Positions 10,702 to 20,645 of a DNA stretch of 64,000 nucleotides are shown here, one piece after another. The translations under genes were made by a program, and so were the position numbers. Location of the stretch: the NCBI RefSeq assembly GCF_000025845.1, contig NC_014014.1, forward strand, positions 524,832 through 588,831, written 5' to 3'. The notes beneath the pieces were generated by a model that was not told the DNA's origin, ran no database searches, and saw only the letters and a program-made list of their open reading frames with translations. Source of the DNA: Mycoplasma crocodyli MP145. Lineage in GTDB: Bacteria > Bacillota_I > Bacilli_A > Mycoplasmatales > Metamycoplasmataceae. Position 1 is the stretch's first letter. Each line of letters starts with the position of its first letter.

Positions 10702-11892
10702 TTACTTTTTGTCCTCTATTGCAACTACACCAGGCAATTCAAGACCTTGTAATAATTCCAAGCTTGCACCACCACCTGTTGATACATGAGAAAATTTATC
10801 TGCCATTTTTAGGTTTTCAACAGCTGCAACACTGTCTCCGCCACCAACTACTGAATAAACATCTTTAAGTGATGCTATAGCTTTAGCAACCTCAAGGGTT
10901 CCTTTTTTGAAGTTTTCAAACTCTGTAACACCCATTGGTCCGTTTCATACAACAGTTTTTGCTCCTTTAAGAGCTTCTTTAAATGCTTCAATTGTTTTAG
11001 GTCCAATATCAAGTCCCATTTTATCAGCAGGAATTTCAAGACCTGCTAAAGTTCCTTTTTCATCTTTAAATTCAACCGAACATAAATGATCTGTTGGTAA
11101 AATAACTTTTTTTCCATGTTTTGCTAAAAATTCTTTTGCAAGATCGATGAATTCATTTTCAACCAAACTTGTTCCAATTTCATGACCTTGAGCTTTAAGG
11201 AATGTATAAGCCATTCCACCACCTATAATCATTTTATCAGCTATTTTAATCAAGTTTTCTAGAACTTGAATTTTATCTGAGACTTTGGCTCCACCAATGA
11301 TTGCAACATATGGATGAGCCGGTTTATTAATTGCTTTACCTAATGCTGAAACTTCTTTTTCCATTAAGTAACCTAATGCAGATTCTTTAATGTTCTTGCT
11401 AATTCCAACGTTTGAAGCATGAGCTCTATGCGCTGTTCCAAATGCATCATTAACAAATACATCACCTAATGAAGCTCAATATTTTCCTAATTCAAGGTCA
11501 TTTTTTGATTCTGCTTTGTTATTTAGATCTTCATATCTTGTATTTTGCATTAATAAAACATCACCCGGTTTTAAAGTGTTTATGGCAGCTTCAAGTTCTT
11601 TTCCTCTTGTTGCATTAACAAAAATAACATCTTTATTTAATTGTTTCTTTAATTCTATAGCAACAGGAGATAAATCTCTTTTTGCTAAATCTTCTTCGGT
11701 CTTAACCCTTCCTAAGTGAGACATAAGAATTACTTTTCCACCTTCTTTAATAACTTTTTGAATGGTAGGAAGAGCTGCTGTAATACGTTTTGTAGAAGTA
11801 ATTACACCATCTTTAATAGGTACATTAAAGTCAACTCTTAATAAAACTTTTTTATTTGCTAACTTTAAGTCATCAATAGTCTTTTTCATCAT
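10702..11892 (-). CDS. pgk: Phosphoglycerate kinase
   Basis: 396 residues, the usual length. It transfers phosphate between 1,3-bisphosphoglycerate and ADP, an ATP-making step of glycolysis. Family motifs: [11 protein letters not shown] near residue 20, S-H-L-G-R near 62, [10 protein letters not shown], and the C-terminal V-G-G-G-D-S. Two adjacent ATGs are present. AAGGAG lies 4-5 bases before the first and 7-8 before the second, so translation may begin at 11889. TGA Trp codons at 10947 and 11477. Single gene with its own promoter (11930-11959). Confidence 0.97.
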
Positions 11893-11929
11893 TTTTCTCC
11901 TTTATAACAACATTATTATGATTGTTTAA

Positions 11930-11959
11930 ATTATATTATTTTTTGTAAATTATAATCAA
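11930..11959 (-). promoter_or_regulatory. pgk: pgk promoter
   Basis: Minus-strand TTGATT (11954-11959), an 18-bp spacer and TATAAT (11930-11935), about 40 bases before the pgk start. Confidence 0.6.
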
Positions 11960-12024
11960 TAAAAAAATTTAAAATATGGTACTTATTTTATAAGAATTTT
12001 AAAAAGTCATTTAGAAAAAATTAG

Positions 12025-12051
12025 GAACCATTAAATTTAAGTGTGTAATAG
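12025..12051 (+). repeat. ICE terminal repeat, left end of copy A
   Basis: 27 bases starting GAACCATTAAA. They are identical to 16926-16952 and match the reverse complement of 36899-36925 at 20 of 27 positions. Identity with copy B begins two bases earlier, at 12023. Confidence 0.7.
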
Positions 12052-12150
12052 AAAAGGTTTTAAGATTATCTATTTACTCTTTTTTTATTATAACATATTT
12101 TTTATTGAAGCAATTAAATATGAGAATTTTAGTAGGTGTTCAACTCTATT

Positions 12151-13416
12151 TTATATAAAAATAGTTGGTATATTTTTTTGTAGATTAGAAAAAAGAACTT
12201 TCATTTTTGTTGTTTGTTCTGTATAGTGAGCTAAAGAGTTTTTTATAAGTTTTTTATAGTGGTAATTTATGTTGTTTTCAGTGTAAGAAACTATTGCTTT
12301 TCTTGTTTGATTATCTCATATTCCACTATTCTTGCTTTTGAGATATGTTAATAAGCTAGTAATATTTTTTTTGATAGATTTTGATTGAACTGATAATCTT
12401 AAGTCTTCCAATTCATCTAATGTTTCTTTATATAGTTCATAATCATTTTCTTTTATTGATTTTGTAAGTAGGTCTATTCATCTTTCTTTTTTTGTTGGAC
12501 TAAAATAATCAATAAATAAGTTTTTTATAGTGTTTTTTGAGTGTTTTTTATAACCAATGTATTTATCTATGTTTTGTATTAAGTGAAATAAATCAAGATG
12601 ATAGTCCATTCCTAGAATACTTGCTTCTAATTTTAAAGCTCTTGCACCATCACAAACATAAGCCATTTTATTATTAATTAATCCTGTTTGAGAATTGAAT
12701 TCATTTATTACTTTGATTGCCTTGTGATTATCAGCAGATTTTCCTAAGTTTCTTATATCATAAATAGCCACCATACTAATAGGTTTTTTAGGGTTTTGTT
12801 TTTTACCTTTAAGTAGATAGTCATCATTAGCAAATATCCTTATTATTCTTAGTCTAATCATTTTTTTAACAAATTTTCCTTTTACTCTAAATGTGTTATA
12901 TGTATCATCCGAGTCCATTTGCGTTGATATCTTATCTTTGTTTAGCAATTTAATAAATTCCTTAGTTTTATTTAACAATTCTTCATTTTGAATTATAAGT
13001 TGCTCTAAAGCATTCTCTCTTTTTAATCAATATTTAACAAGTTGATTACTTGGATAATTAATCTTTTTTCTAAATGTACCAGCTATATAATCAATCATCG
13101 AATCTTGCATAACTTGAGCTGAATACTTAAATTTGGCCATATATCTATACTCATCATTAGGATAATAAACAAATCTAACCTTCTTATTTGTATTAGGATT
13201 AATGTATTCATATTGAATAACAAGAATATTAATTATTCCACTAGCGGTGTAAAACTTCTTTGTTTTTTGGTATGAAATATATACCTTGTAAGGCTCTTTA
13301 TATCTACCATTATCTCTATATTCTTTTACTAAATCATTAATATAAGTCTCATAAGCTTTTAAAGCATTTAATTCATTGTTTGTTGCTCCTGATACTGTTA
13401 AATTAACTTTATTCAT
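12151..13416 (-). CDS. ICE DDE transposase-like protein (Mbov_0401 family; ISLre2/UPF0236-like)
   Basis: 421 residues, complete once TGA is Trp (two TGA codons between 12478 and 13030). The family moves mycoplasma ICEs by DDE transposition. Catalytic-core features: V-A-I-Y-D-I-R near residue 230, Y-V-C-D-G-A-R-A-L-K near 255, and L-D-L-F-H-L-I-Q-N-I-D about 20 residues later, the pattern of the UPF0236/ISLre2 group. Strong AAGGAG site before the ATG. It lies at the outer end of the element, with its stop 100 bases from the terminal repeat, as in other MICEs. Copy B retains only the two ends of this gene, so this is the sole intact copy in the window. Confidence 0.88.
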
Positions 13417-13561
13417 ATTTAAAATATCTCCTTATTTTTAATATATCTATTTTATTTCGAAAATACAGATATAAAAATAAAACATATACAAAGTATATGC
13501 TCTATATTAATATGATAATTTAAAGTATTGTTAAATTATGGTTTTTGTTTTAAGGTCTTAA

Positions 13562-15187
13562 TTATCTCTCTGGAAAGGCTTCAAAGTCTTTATTATCAGC
13601 CTTGAATTCCCAGTTAAATTCTTTCTTCATTTTATCTACTCAAGCCTTAAATTTATCATTTATTCATTTGTCATCATAAGATTGACCTATTGGATAGCCA
13701 TAGATGCTCTCAAAATTACTTTTAGTAAGGTGTGGAGCTTGAAAATAGGGATTAGGTTGCATATGATTATTTGGATACTCTTTATCTCAATACTTCTTAT
13801 CATATTTTTTAGGGAATGTGGTTTTAATATCTTGGTTTCTTGATAAAATCTCACTTCCTGAGCCAGGAAAGAATGGGTTATGATAGGACATAAATTGATT
13901 GATTATGTTGCGTCTTGGTTGATTTGTTGAAGCTTCTACTTCTAGCAAATTTTTATATGAATCGGCCTTTGTAGCCCCATTAAATTCTTGTGATTTTGAA
14001 TAAAGTGGAGAAAGGAAGTTGTTAGACATTCTTATTATCTCTTCATACATGTCCATAGGTTGGAATGATGAAGTATCATCTGAATTAACAAATATTGTGT
14101 CTGGTGCAGATGAGACATGATAAAGTGGATTAAGATATGAACCAAGGTTTTCAAACATCTTATAGTTATCATTTATAAATGGATTTATGTATTCATTTTT
14201 ATCTGTTGGTGTTTTCTTTGCTTTAAACTCTGTAAATTGTTCTTTTAAAGTCTTTTCTTTGTTGTTTCCAACTGATAATATGAATTCAAGATATTCTAGA
14301 TAGTAATAAATTATTTGGATATGGTAATTAGTCAAATATGCAAATGAGTATTTTTCAGCAAGTGCAAGAACTAATGTGTAATCCATTTGCTCATCATAGT
14401 TTTCATATTTAGCAGTTGCAATATCTTGGAAAAGAAGTTTTGGTCTTATGGTTATAAAATATCTATTTATATTATTGTGTGTTGGATCAAGATTATTATC
14501 ACCTTTCTCAGTAGAGTTTACTAAGAAATCTTCAATGACATAATTAAGATAGTTTCCATATAATGTTTTAACATTAAAGGTCGAATAAACTTCACTAGGA
14601 TTAGGATTTATTTTGGTTGGAGTGACTTCTTTTTTTGTGTTTGGGTCTATATAAGATTCAGCAAGAATCATCGAAGGAGTTACACTATGAATGGATTGAA
14701 ACAAAGGAATTGAATCTTTAAAAGCAGTTTTATCATGTGCTATTTGATATTTTATTTCAGTAATTTTATTTTTTAAGTTAGTTTTATGTTGGTCAGTTCA
14801 AGTGGTTAAATTGTTTTCCTTTTTATATATCTCAGGCAGTCATTTTACTCACTTTCATAATTCATCAGTACCTTGATTCTTTGAAATATCAGGAAAAGGC
14901 ATTTTAGATGTTGTGTGTTCTGCTATGAACTCTTTTTTCATTCTTGATGCTTTTTGTTTTGGTGTTTCTGGAACAATAGGTTCTGTTTTTGGTTTTGTAG
15001 ATTCAGAAGAATTGGAATTAGGTGTTGTTGATATAGGAGTAGTGGTTATAGATGAGTTATTGCTTGGTGGAGTTTGAGGTTTAGGCAAGTTTGGGCTTGG
15101 TTTGGGGAATAAAAAACAAGAACTAACAGCCAAAGGGCTGGTTAGTGCAAGTATTGTTGTTGGTATAAGTATTTTTTTCATTTTCAT
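13562..15187 (-). CDS. ICE surface lipoprotein, copy A
   Basis: 541 residues, five or more TGA Trp codons. Signal peptide with lipobox V-S-S-C (Cys24), then a Pro/Ser/Thr-rich linker (about 27-75) that probably spans the surface, then a large globular domain rich in aromatic residues. No known fold is recognised. In mycoplasma ICEs a lipoprotein is needed for mating; whether this one plays that part is inference. It is almost identical to the copy at 17419-19044 except for a short patch (residues about 460-466: R-N-Q-D-I here, E-K-P-N-A there). An alternative start is Met3. Confidence 0.85.
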
Positions 15188-15234
15188 TTTTTGTCTTTCT
15201 TTTAATTATTGTTAAATAATTATACTATTTAAGT

Positions 15235-15342
15235 TTAGTATTTATTTGTTTTTGATTCTTTTGGTGATGATAGTTTTATAATTAATAAAATCATTATCAA
15301 AAGAAAACTAAGAACTCAGAGAATACAAAAGAAGGTAATCAT
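15235..15342 (-). CDS. 35-residue single-span membrane peptide, copy A
   Basis: ATG preceded by AAAGGA. Sequence starts M-I-T-F-F-C-I-L-W (one TGA Trp) and forms a single hydrophobic helix followed by a polar Lys/Ser tail. Perfectly conserved in the copy at 19092-19199. It lies between the membrane-protein gene and the lipoprotein gene on the same strand. It could be a small coupling or lysis-type peptide, or leader DNA without a product. Confidence 0.45.
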
Positions 15343-15413
15343 TATTGAATTCCTTTCAAGTTAATTATTAAATTCATTTTTTATCCTTTCAGTTGATTAT
15401 AATAAATGATGAT

Positions 15414-16322
15414 TTATTTTTTTCTTCTTTTAAGTTTTCTATAAATTGATAATAGAAGTAAGAAGATTGGTAAAACAATAAAGATACCAACACTTACTAA
15501 ATAAGCTTTTAGAAATGCTTTATTTAAGTTTTGTTTTTGTATTGTTATTGCTTCTGCAATATCTATTGTTTTAGTTCCTAAAAAGTATTGAAAATCATTA
15601 ATTCTTTTTTTATCAATTAAGATGATAATTACATATAAAAATGCAATGATAAGAAGTGAAATTACATTGATTATTGAAAATATTTTAATATCTCCAAAGG
15701 CTTTTTCAAGTAGTAGTTCCTTATTGAATTTGATAGTTATTAATTCAGATTCTGTATTAACTTTTACATATTTAAATGCAAAGATTAACAGAGCAAAATA
15801 ACCATAAAAAGTAAGTATAAAAATAAAAATTCAAGTTGTTTTAATTCCTTTGAGAATTAACTTTTTATACATATCATAAAACTTAAAGTTTGCTGTTGCA
15901 TCATTTATTGAATAAGCATTTCTTAACTTTTTTATAATCGTTTTTCATGAGTTAAATTCTATTGCATTTTTTATTGAGAAGTAAATAGATATAATGGATA
16001 AAATACTAAATAAAATATAATATCCAATATAATTAATTTTTTCTTTTTCTATTGTGGTTAAGCCAAATTGAGCAAAATTAATTATGTTCAAATGTGTTAA
16101 AATCAATGTTGTTGTTGCCAATAATATTAAAACTAAAAAGGTAAATCAAGTGATTGAATTTATCTTTTTTAACCTTCTCTCTTTCCTTATTATTCTATAT
16201 ACCTTTGGGTTAATTTCTTCATTTGTGTCAAAATCCTTTTTGTTGTTAGAAAGGTGTTTTAAAGAAATTACATTAGTTATAACTTGTGTTGGTTCTGGAT
16301 TATTTAAAGGTGTAAATCTCAT
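15414..16322 (-). CDS. ICE multi-spanning membrane protein, copy A
   Basis: 302 residues. Cytosolic N-terminus with a basic R-K-E-R-R-L-K-K segment, then about four hydrophobic spans with a final K-R-R-K-K tail. Same length and nearly the same sequence as 19271-20179 (one visible change swaps a Met for Lys near residue 201). Unknown function; conserved next to the Mbov_0401-type transposase. Its start overlaps the preceding small membrane-protein frame, as in copy B. Confidence 0.78.
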
Positions 16323-16566
16323 TTTGTATTGTCAACTATTAAATTTATTACTTTTAAGAAAACTAGAATTAATAGTGGAGATACAATAAATATTAATGTA
16401 ATAATCACTCCTATGTATCCTAATTTAGTCATTAGTAGATATGATAACCAAAAGTTATTGCAGCAATAATTAAAACCATTAAGACATAAGATATATTAAT
16501 AAATATCTTTTTGTTCTTGGTTTTTTGAGTTTTGCTTTTTTGTTTTGTTTTGTTTTCAAATAACAA
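16304..16566 (-). pseudogene. Frameshifted copy of the 87-aa ICE membrane protein
   Basis: Corresponds to 20161-20424. One A is missing in the run at about 16446 (ATAACC here, ATAAACC in copy B), which shifts the frame in the first membrane span. Otherwise nearly identical. Confidence 0.7.
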
Positions 16567-16588
16567 AAGGTAATCCTATTAGTCAAAT
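16496..16588 (-). pseudogene. 3' remnant of the 94-aa ICE membrane protein
   Basis: Only the last about 30 codons of the gene found intact at 20354-20638. Homology to copy B stops at 16588, which marks the inner breakpoint of copy A. Confidence 0.7.
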
Positions 16589-16641
16589 AAATGAGCCATT
16601 AAATTACCGGTGTGGAAACCTTGAAATTAAAAGGAATTAAA

Positions 16642-16675
16642 AAAACAAACATTATAAGGTGTTTGTTTTTTTTCT
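16642..16675 (+). terminator. Hairpin terminator in the inter-ICE spacer
   Basis: Stem AAAACAAACA/TGTTTGTTTT with an 8-nt loop, followed by more T. No complete gene lies upstream on the plus strand, so its own gene has been lost. Confidence 0.6.
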
Positions 16676-16789
16676 TGTAAATAAATCAAATTTTAAAGAG
16701 GGCAGAAATCCACCCTAAAAACCATTAATAATATAGCACATAATATGTGGATTTGACTTTTTAAAATAAAAAAAATTTGGAGGTAAAAA

Positions 16790-16885
16790 ATGTCTAAGTT
16801 TAAAAAATACTTTTATGAGAGATTTATATATAAAGCTACTGAGAATGAGGTTAAAGTTCAAAATAGAGATAATGTTTTTTGATAG
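16790..16885 (+). CDS. 31-codon ORF, probably the 5' fragment of a truncated gene
   Basis: GGAGG lies 6 bases before an ATG with a basic, aromatic start (M-S-K-F-K-K-Y-F-Y). Ends at TAG after a TGA Trp. The strong ribosome-binding site and upstream promoter-like bases suggest a once real gene cut off by the insertion at 16926. Not recognised. Confidence 0.35.
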
Positions 16886-16925
16886 ATTATGCAATGACAA
16901 GAAAATATGATATGAGGAATATGAG

Positions 16926-16952
16926 GAACCATTAAATTTAAGTGTGTAATAG
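16926..16952 (+). repeat. ICE terminal repeat, left end of copy B
   Basis: Same 27 bases as 12025-12051. Outside it lies AATATGAG, which is not repeated at the right end. Confidence 0.7.
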
Positions 16953-17052
16953 AAAAGGTTTTAAAGTTATCTATATGCTCTTATTTATTATAACATATTT
17001 TTTTATTGAAGTGATTAAATATGAGAATTTTAGTAGGTGTTAAACTCTATTT

Positions 17053-17250
17053 TTATATAAAAATAGTTGGTATATTTTTTTGTAGATTAGAAAAAAAGAA
17101 CTTTCATTAATATTTGTTGTTTGTTCTATATAGTGAACTAAGGAGTTTTTTATAAGTTTTTTATAGTGGTAATTTATGTTGTTCTCAGTGTAAGAAACTA
17201 TTGCTTTTCTTATTCGGTGCTCCTGATACTGTTAAATTAACTTTATTCAT
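17053..17250 (-). pseudogene. Internally deleted transposase-like gene of copy B
   Basis: The first about ten codons (from ATG 17248-17250) are joined near 17217-17221 to the last about 50 codons of the gene that is intact at 12151-13416. About 1.08 kb of catalytic core is missing and small indels have accumulated (for example an extra TAATA near 17110). Confidence 0.8.
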
Positions 17251-17418
17251 ATTTAAAATATCTCCTTATTTTTAATATATCTATTTTATTTCGAAAATAC
17301 AGATATAAAAATAAAACATATACAAAGTATATGCTCTATATTAATATGATAATTTAAAATATTAAATGTGATAATTTAAAAATATTGTTAAATTATGGTT
17401 TTTGTTTTAAGGTCTTAA

Positions 17419-19044
17419 TTATCTCTCTGGAAAGGCTTCAAAGTCTTTATTATCAGCCTTGAATTCCCAGTTAAATTCTTTCTTCATTTTATCTACTCAA
17501 GCCTTAAATTTATCATTTATTCATTTGTCATCATAAGATTGACCTATTGGATAGCCATAGATGCTCTCAAAATTATTTTTAGTAAGGTGTGGAGCTTGAA
17601 AATAGGGATTAGGTTTCATATGATTATTTGGATACTCTTTATCTCAATATTTCTTATCATATTTTTTAGGGAATGTGGTTTTTGCATTTGGTTTTTCTGA
17701 TAAAATCTCACTTCCTGAGCCAGGAAAGAATGGGTTATGATAGGACATAAATTGATTGATTATGTTGCGTCTTGGTTGATTTGTTGAAGCTTCTACTTCT
17801 AGCAAATTTTTATATGAATCAGCCTTTGTAGCCCCATTAAATTCTTGTGATTTTGAATAAAGTGGAGAAAGGAAGTTGTTAGACATTCTTATTATCTCTT
17901 CATACATGTCCATAGGTTGGAATGATGAAGTATCATCTGAATTAACAAATATTGTGTCTGGTGCAGATGAGACATGATAAAGTGGATTAAGATATGAACC
18001 AAGGTTTTCAAACATCTTATAGTTATCATTTATAAATGGATTTATGTATTCATTTTTATCTGTTGGTGTTTTCTTTGCTTTAAACTCTGTAAATTGTTCT
18101 TTTAAAGTCTTTTCTTTGTTGTTTCCAACTGATAATATGAATTCAAGATATTCTAGATAGTAATAAATTATTTGGATATGGTAATTAGTCAAATATGCAA
18201 ATGAGTATTTTTCAGCAAGTGCAAGAACTAATGTGTAATCCATTTGCTCATCATAGTTTTCATATTTAGCAGTTGCAATATCTTGGAAAAGAAGTTTTGG
18301 TCTTATGGTTATAAAATATCTATTTATATTATTGTGTGTTGGATCAAGATTATTATCACCTTTCTCAGTAGAGTTTACTAAGAAATCTTCAATGACATAA
18401 TTAAGATAGTTTCCATATAATGTTTTAACATTAAAGGTCGAATAAACTTCACTAGGATTAGGATTTATTTTGGTTGGAGTGACTTCTTTTTTTGTGTTTG
18501 GGTCTATATAAGATTCAGCAAGAATCATCGAAGGAGTTACACTATGAATGGATTGAAACAAAGGAATTGAATCTTTAAAAGCAGTTTTATCATGTGCTAT
18601 TTGATATTTTATTTCAGTAATTTTATTTTTTAAGTTAGTTTTATGTTGGTCAGTTCAAGTGGTTAAATTGTTTTCCTTTATATATATCTCAGGCAGTCAT
18701 TTTACTCACTTTCATAATTCATCAGTACCTTGATTCTTTGAAATATCAGGAAAAGGCATTTTAGATGTTGTGTGTTCTGCTATGAACTCTTTTTTCATTC
18801 TTGATGCTTTTTGTTTTGGTGTTTCTGGAACAATAGGTTCTGTTTTTGGTTTTGTAGATTCAGAAGAATTGGAATTAGGTGTTGTTGATATAGGAGTAGT
18901 GGTTATAGATGAGTTATTGCTTGGTGGAGTTTGAGGTTTAGGCAAGTTTGGGCTTGGTTTGGGGAATAAAAAACAAGAACTAACAGCCAAAGGGCTGGTT
19001 AGTGCAAGTATTGTTGTTGGTATAAGTATTTTTTTCATTTTCAT
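17419..19044 (-). CDS. ICE surface lipoprotein, copy B
   Basis: 541 residues with lipobox V-S-S-C (Cys24), a Pro/Ser/Thr linker and a large aromatic-rich domain. Paralogous copy of 13562-15187 with very few changes. The main one is a run of consecutive substitutions at residues about 460-466. It is the last intact gene of the leftward ICE string before the deleted transposase. Surface exposure follows from the lipobox. A role in recipient contact is possible but unproven. Confidence 0.85.
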
Positions 19045-19091
19045 TTTTTGTCTTTCTTTTAATTATTGTTAAATAATTATACTATTTAAGT

Positions 19092-19199
19092 TTAGTATTT
19101 ATTTGTTTTTGATTCTTTTGGTGATGATAGTTTTATAATTAATAAAATCATTATCAAAAGAAAACTAAGAACTCAGAGAATACAAAAGAAGGTAATCAT
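19092..19199 (-). CDS. 35-residue single-span membrane peptide, copy B
   Basis: Same sequence and ribosome-binding site as 15235-15342. Conservation between copies is expected from recent duplication, so it adds little proof of coding. Confidence 0.45.
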
Positions 19200-19270
19200 T
19201 ATTGAATTCCTTTCAAGTTAATTATTAAATTCATTTTTTATCCTTTCAGTTGATTATAATAAATGATGAT

Positions 19271-20179
19271 TTATTTTTTTCTTCTTTTAAGTTTTCTATA
19301 AATTGATAATAGAAGTAAGAAGATTGGTAAAACAATAAAGATACCAACACTTACTAAATAAGCTTTTAGAAATGCTTTATTTAAGTTTTGTTTTTGTATT
19401 GTTATTGCTTCTGCAATATCTATTGTTTTAGTTCCTAAAAAGTATTGAAAATCATTAATTCTTTTTTTATCAATTAAGATGATAATTACATATAAAAATG
19501 CAATGATAAGAAGTGAAATTACATTGATTATTGAAAATATTTTAATATCTCCAAAGGCTTTTTCAAGTAGTAGTTCCATATTGAATTTGATAGTTATTAA
19601 TTCAGATTCTGTATTAACTTTTACATATTTAAATGCAAAGATTAACAGAGCAAAATAACCATAAAAAGTAAGTATAAAAATAAAAATTCAAGTTGTTTTA
19701 ATTCCTTTGAGAATTAACTTTTTATACATATCATAAAACTTAAAGTTTGCTGTTGCATCATTTATTGAATAAGCATTTCTTAACTTTTTTATAATCGTTT
19801 TTCATGAGTTAAATTCTATTGCATTTTTTATTGAGAAGTAAATAGATGTAATGGCTAAAATACTAAATAAAATATAATATCCAATATAATTAATTTTTTC
19901 TTTTTCTATTGTGGTTAAGCCAAATTGAGCAGAATTAATTATGTTTAAATGAGTTAAAAGCAATGCTGTTGTAGCCAACGCTATTAAAACTAAAAAGGTA
20001 AATCAAATGATTGAATTTATCTTTTTTAACCTTCTCTCTTTCCTTATTATTCTATATACCTTTGGGTTAATTTCTTCATTTGTGTCAAAATCCTTTTTGT
20101 TGTTAGAAAGGTTTTTTAAAGAAATTACATTAGTTATAACTTGTGTTGGTTCTGGATTATTTAAAGGTGTAAATCTCAT
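19271..20179 (-). CDS. ICE multi-spanning membrane protein, copy B
   Basis: 302 residues, about four membrane spans, basic cytosolic N-terminal segment and a K-R-R-K-K end. Its ATG lies 19 bases inside the preceding small membrane-protein gene, which supports translational coupling. Unknown function within the conserved left part of MICEs. Two spans flank a central soluble segment (about residues 115-165). Confidence 0.8.
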
Positions 20180-20424
20180 TTTGTATTGTCAACTATTAAA
20201 TTTATTACTTTTAAGAAAACTAGAATTAATAGTGGAGATACAATAAATATTAATGTAATAATCACTCCTATGTATCCTAATTTAGTCATTAGTAGATATG
20301 ATAAACCAAAAGTTATTGCAGCAATAATTAAAACCATTAAGACATAAGATATATTAATAAATATCTTTTTGTTCTTGGTTTTTTGAGTTTTGCTTTTTTG
20401 TTTTGTTTTGTTTTCAAATAACAA
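20161..20424 (-). CDS. 87-aa ICE membrane protein with TTG start
   Basis: The frame opens after TAG just upstream and the only early initiator is TTG at 20424; the first internal ATG would remove the basic N-terminus. A Lys/Gln/Thr-rich head of about 25 residues, then two hydrophobic helices. It overlaps the upstream gene by 71 bases and the downstream gene by 19 bases. The copy A version carries a frameshift. Confidence 0.6.
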
Positions 20425-20638
20425 AAGGTAATCCTATTAGTCAAATAAATATTATGGTTCCAAAGGTATAAGGAATAAGGTTAGGTTTAGTAATTGGTAA
20501 ATCTTGATTAGTTAGATTTGTTTTATAAATTGAATCAATTATCAATGCTATTATTGATATAACAAAAATTGCTATGAATATGATGATATATATTTTAGTT
20601 AGTGAAAGTTCTTTTTTGTTCTGTTTTGGTTGTTTCAT
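20354..20638 (-). CDS. 94-aa ICE membrane protein
   Basis: AGGAGAAAA precedes the ATG, 7 bases after the stop of the 1784-aa gene. Basic N-terminus (K-Q-P-K-Q-N-K-K), two membrane spans, a short loop and a charged C-terminus. Two TGA Trp codons. Copy A keeps only the last third. Function unknown; it probably forms part of the membrane complex encoded by the surrounding genes. Confidence 0.7.
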
Positions 20639-20645
20639 TTTTCTC

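Larger units (their letters stand above)
12025..16588 (-). mobile_element. ICE copy A: partial tandem duplicate of the transposase end of the element
   Basis: Begins with the same 27-bp end repeat as copy B and carries an intact transposase-like gene, a lipoprotein, a 35-aa ORF and a 302-aa membrane protein. It ends abruptly at 16588 inside the gene equivalent to 20354-20638. From 13383 on it is nearly identical to 17222-20446 (offset 3857-3858). It looks like a remnant of a second ICE insertion or an unequal recombination product. Confidence 0.8.
16589..16923. other. Spacer between ICE copies A and B
   Basis: No counterpart elsewhere in the window. It contains a hairpin terminator (16642-16675), a TTGACT/AT-rich promoter-like stretch near 16752, a GGAGG site and a 31-codon ORF (16790-16885). 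Most likely a piece of former chromosome trapped between two insertions, including the start of a disrupted gene. Confidence 0.5.

Noticed and set aside
12041-12226. 61-codon plus-strand ORF at the ICE end
   Set aside because: Overlaps the transposase gene 3' end on the other strand and is low-complexity.
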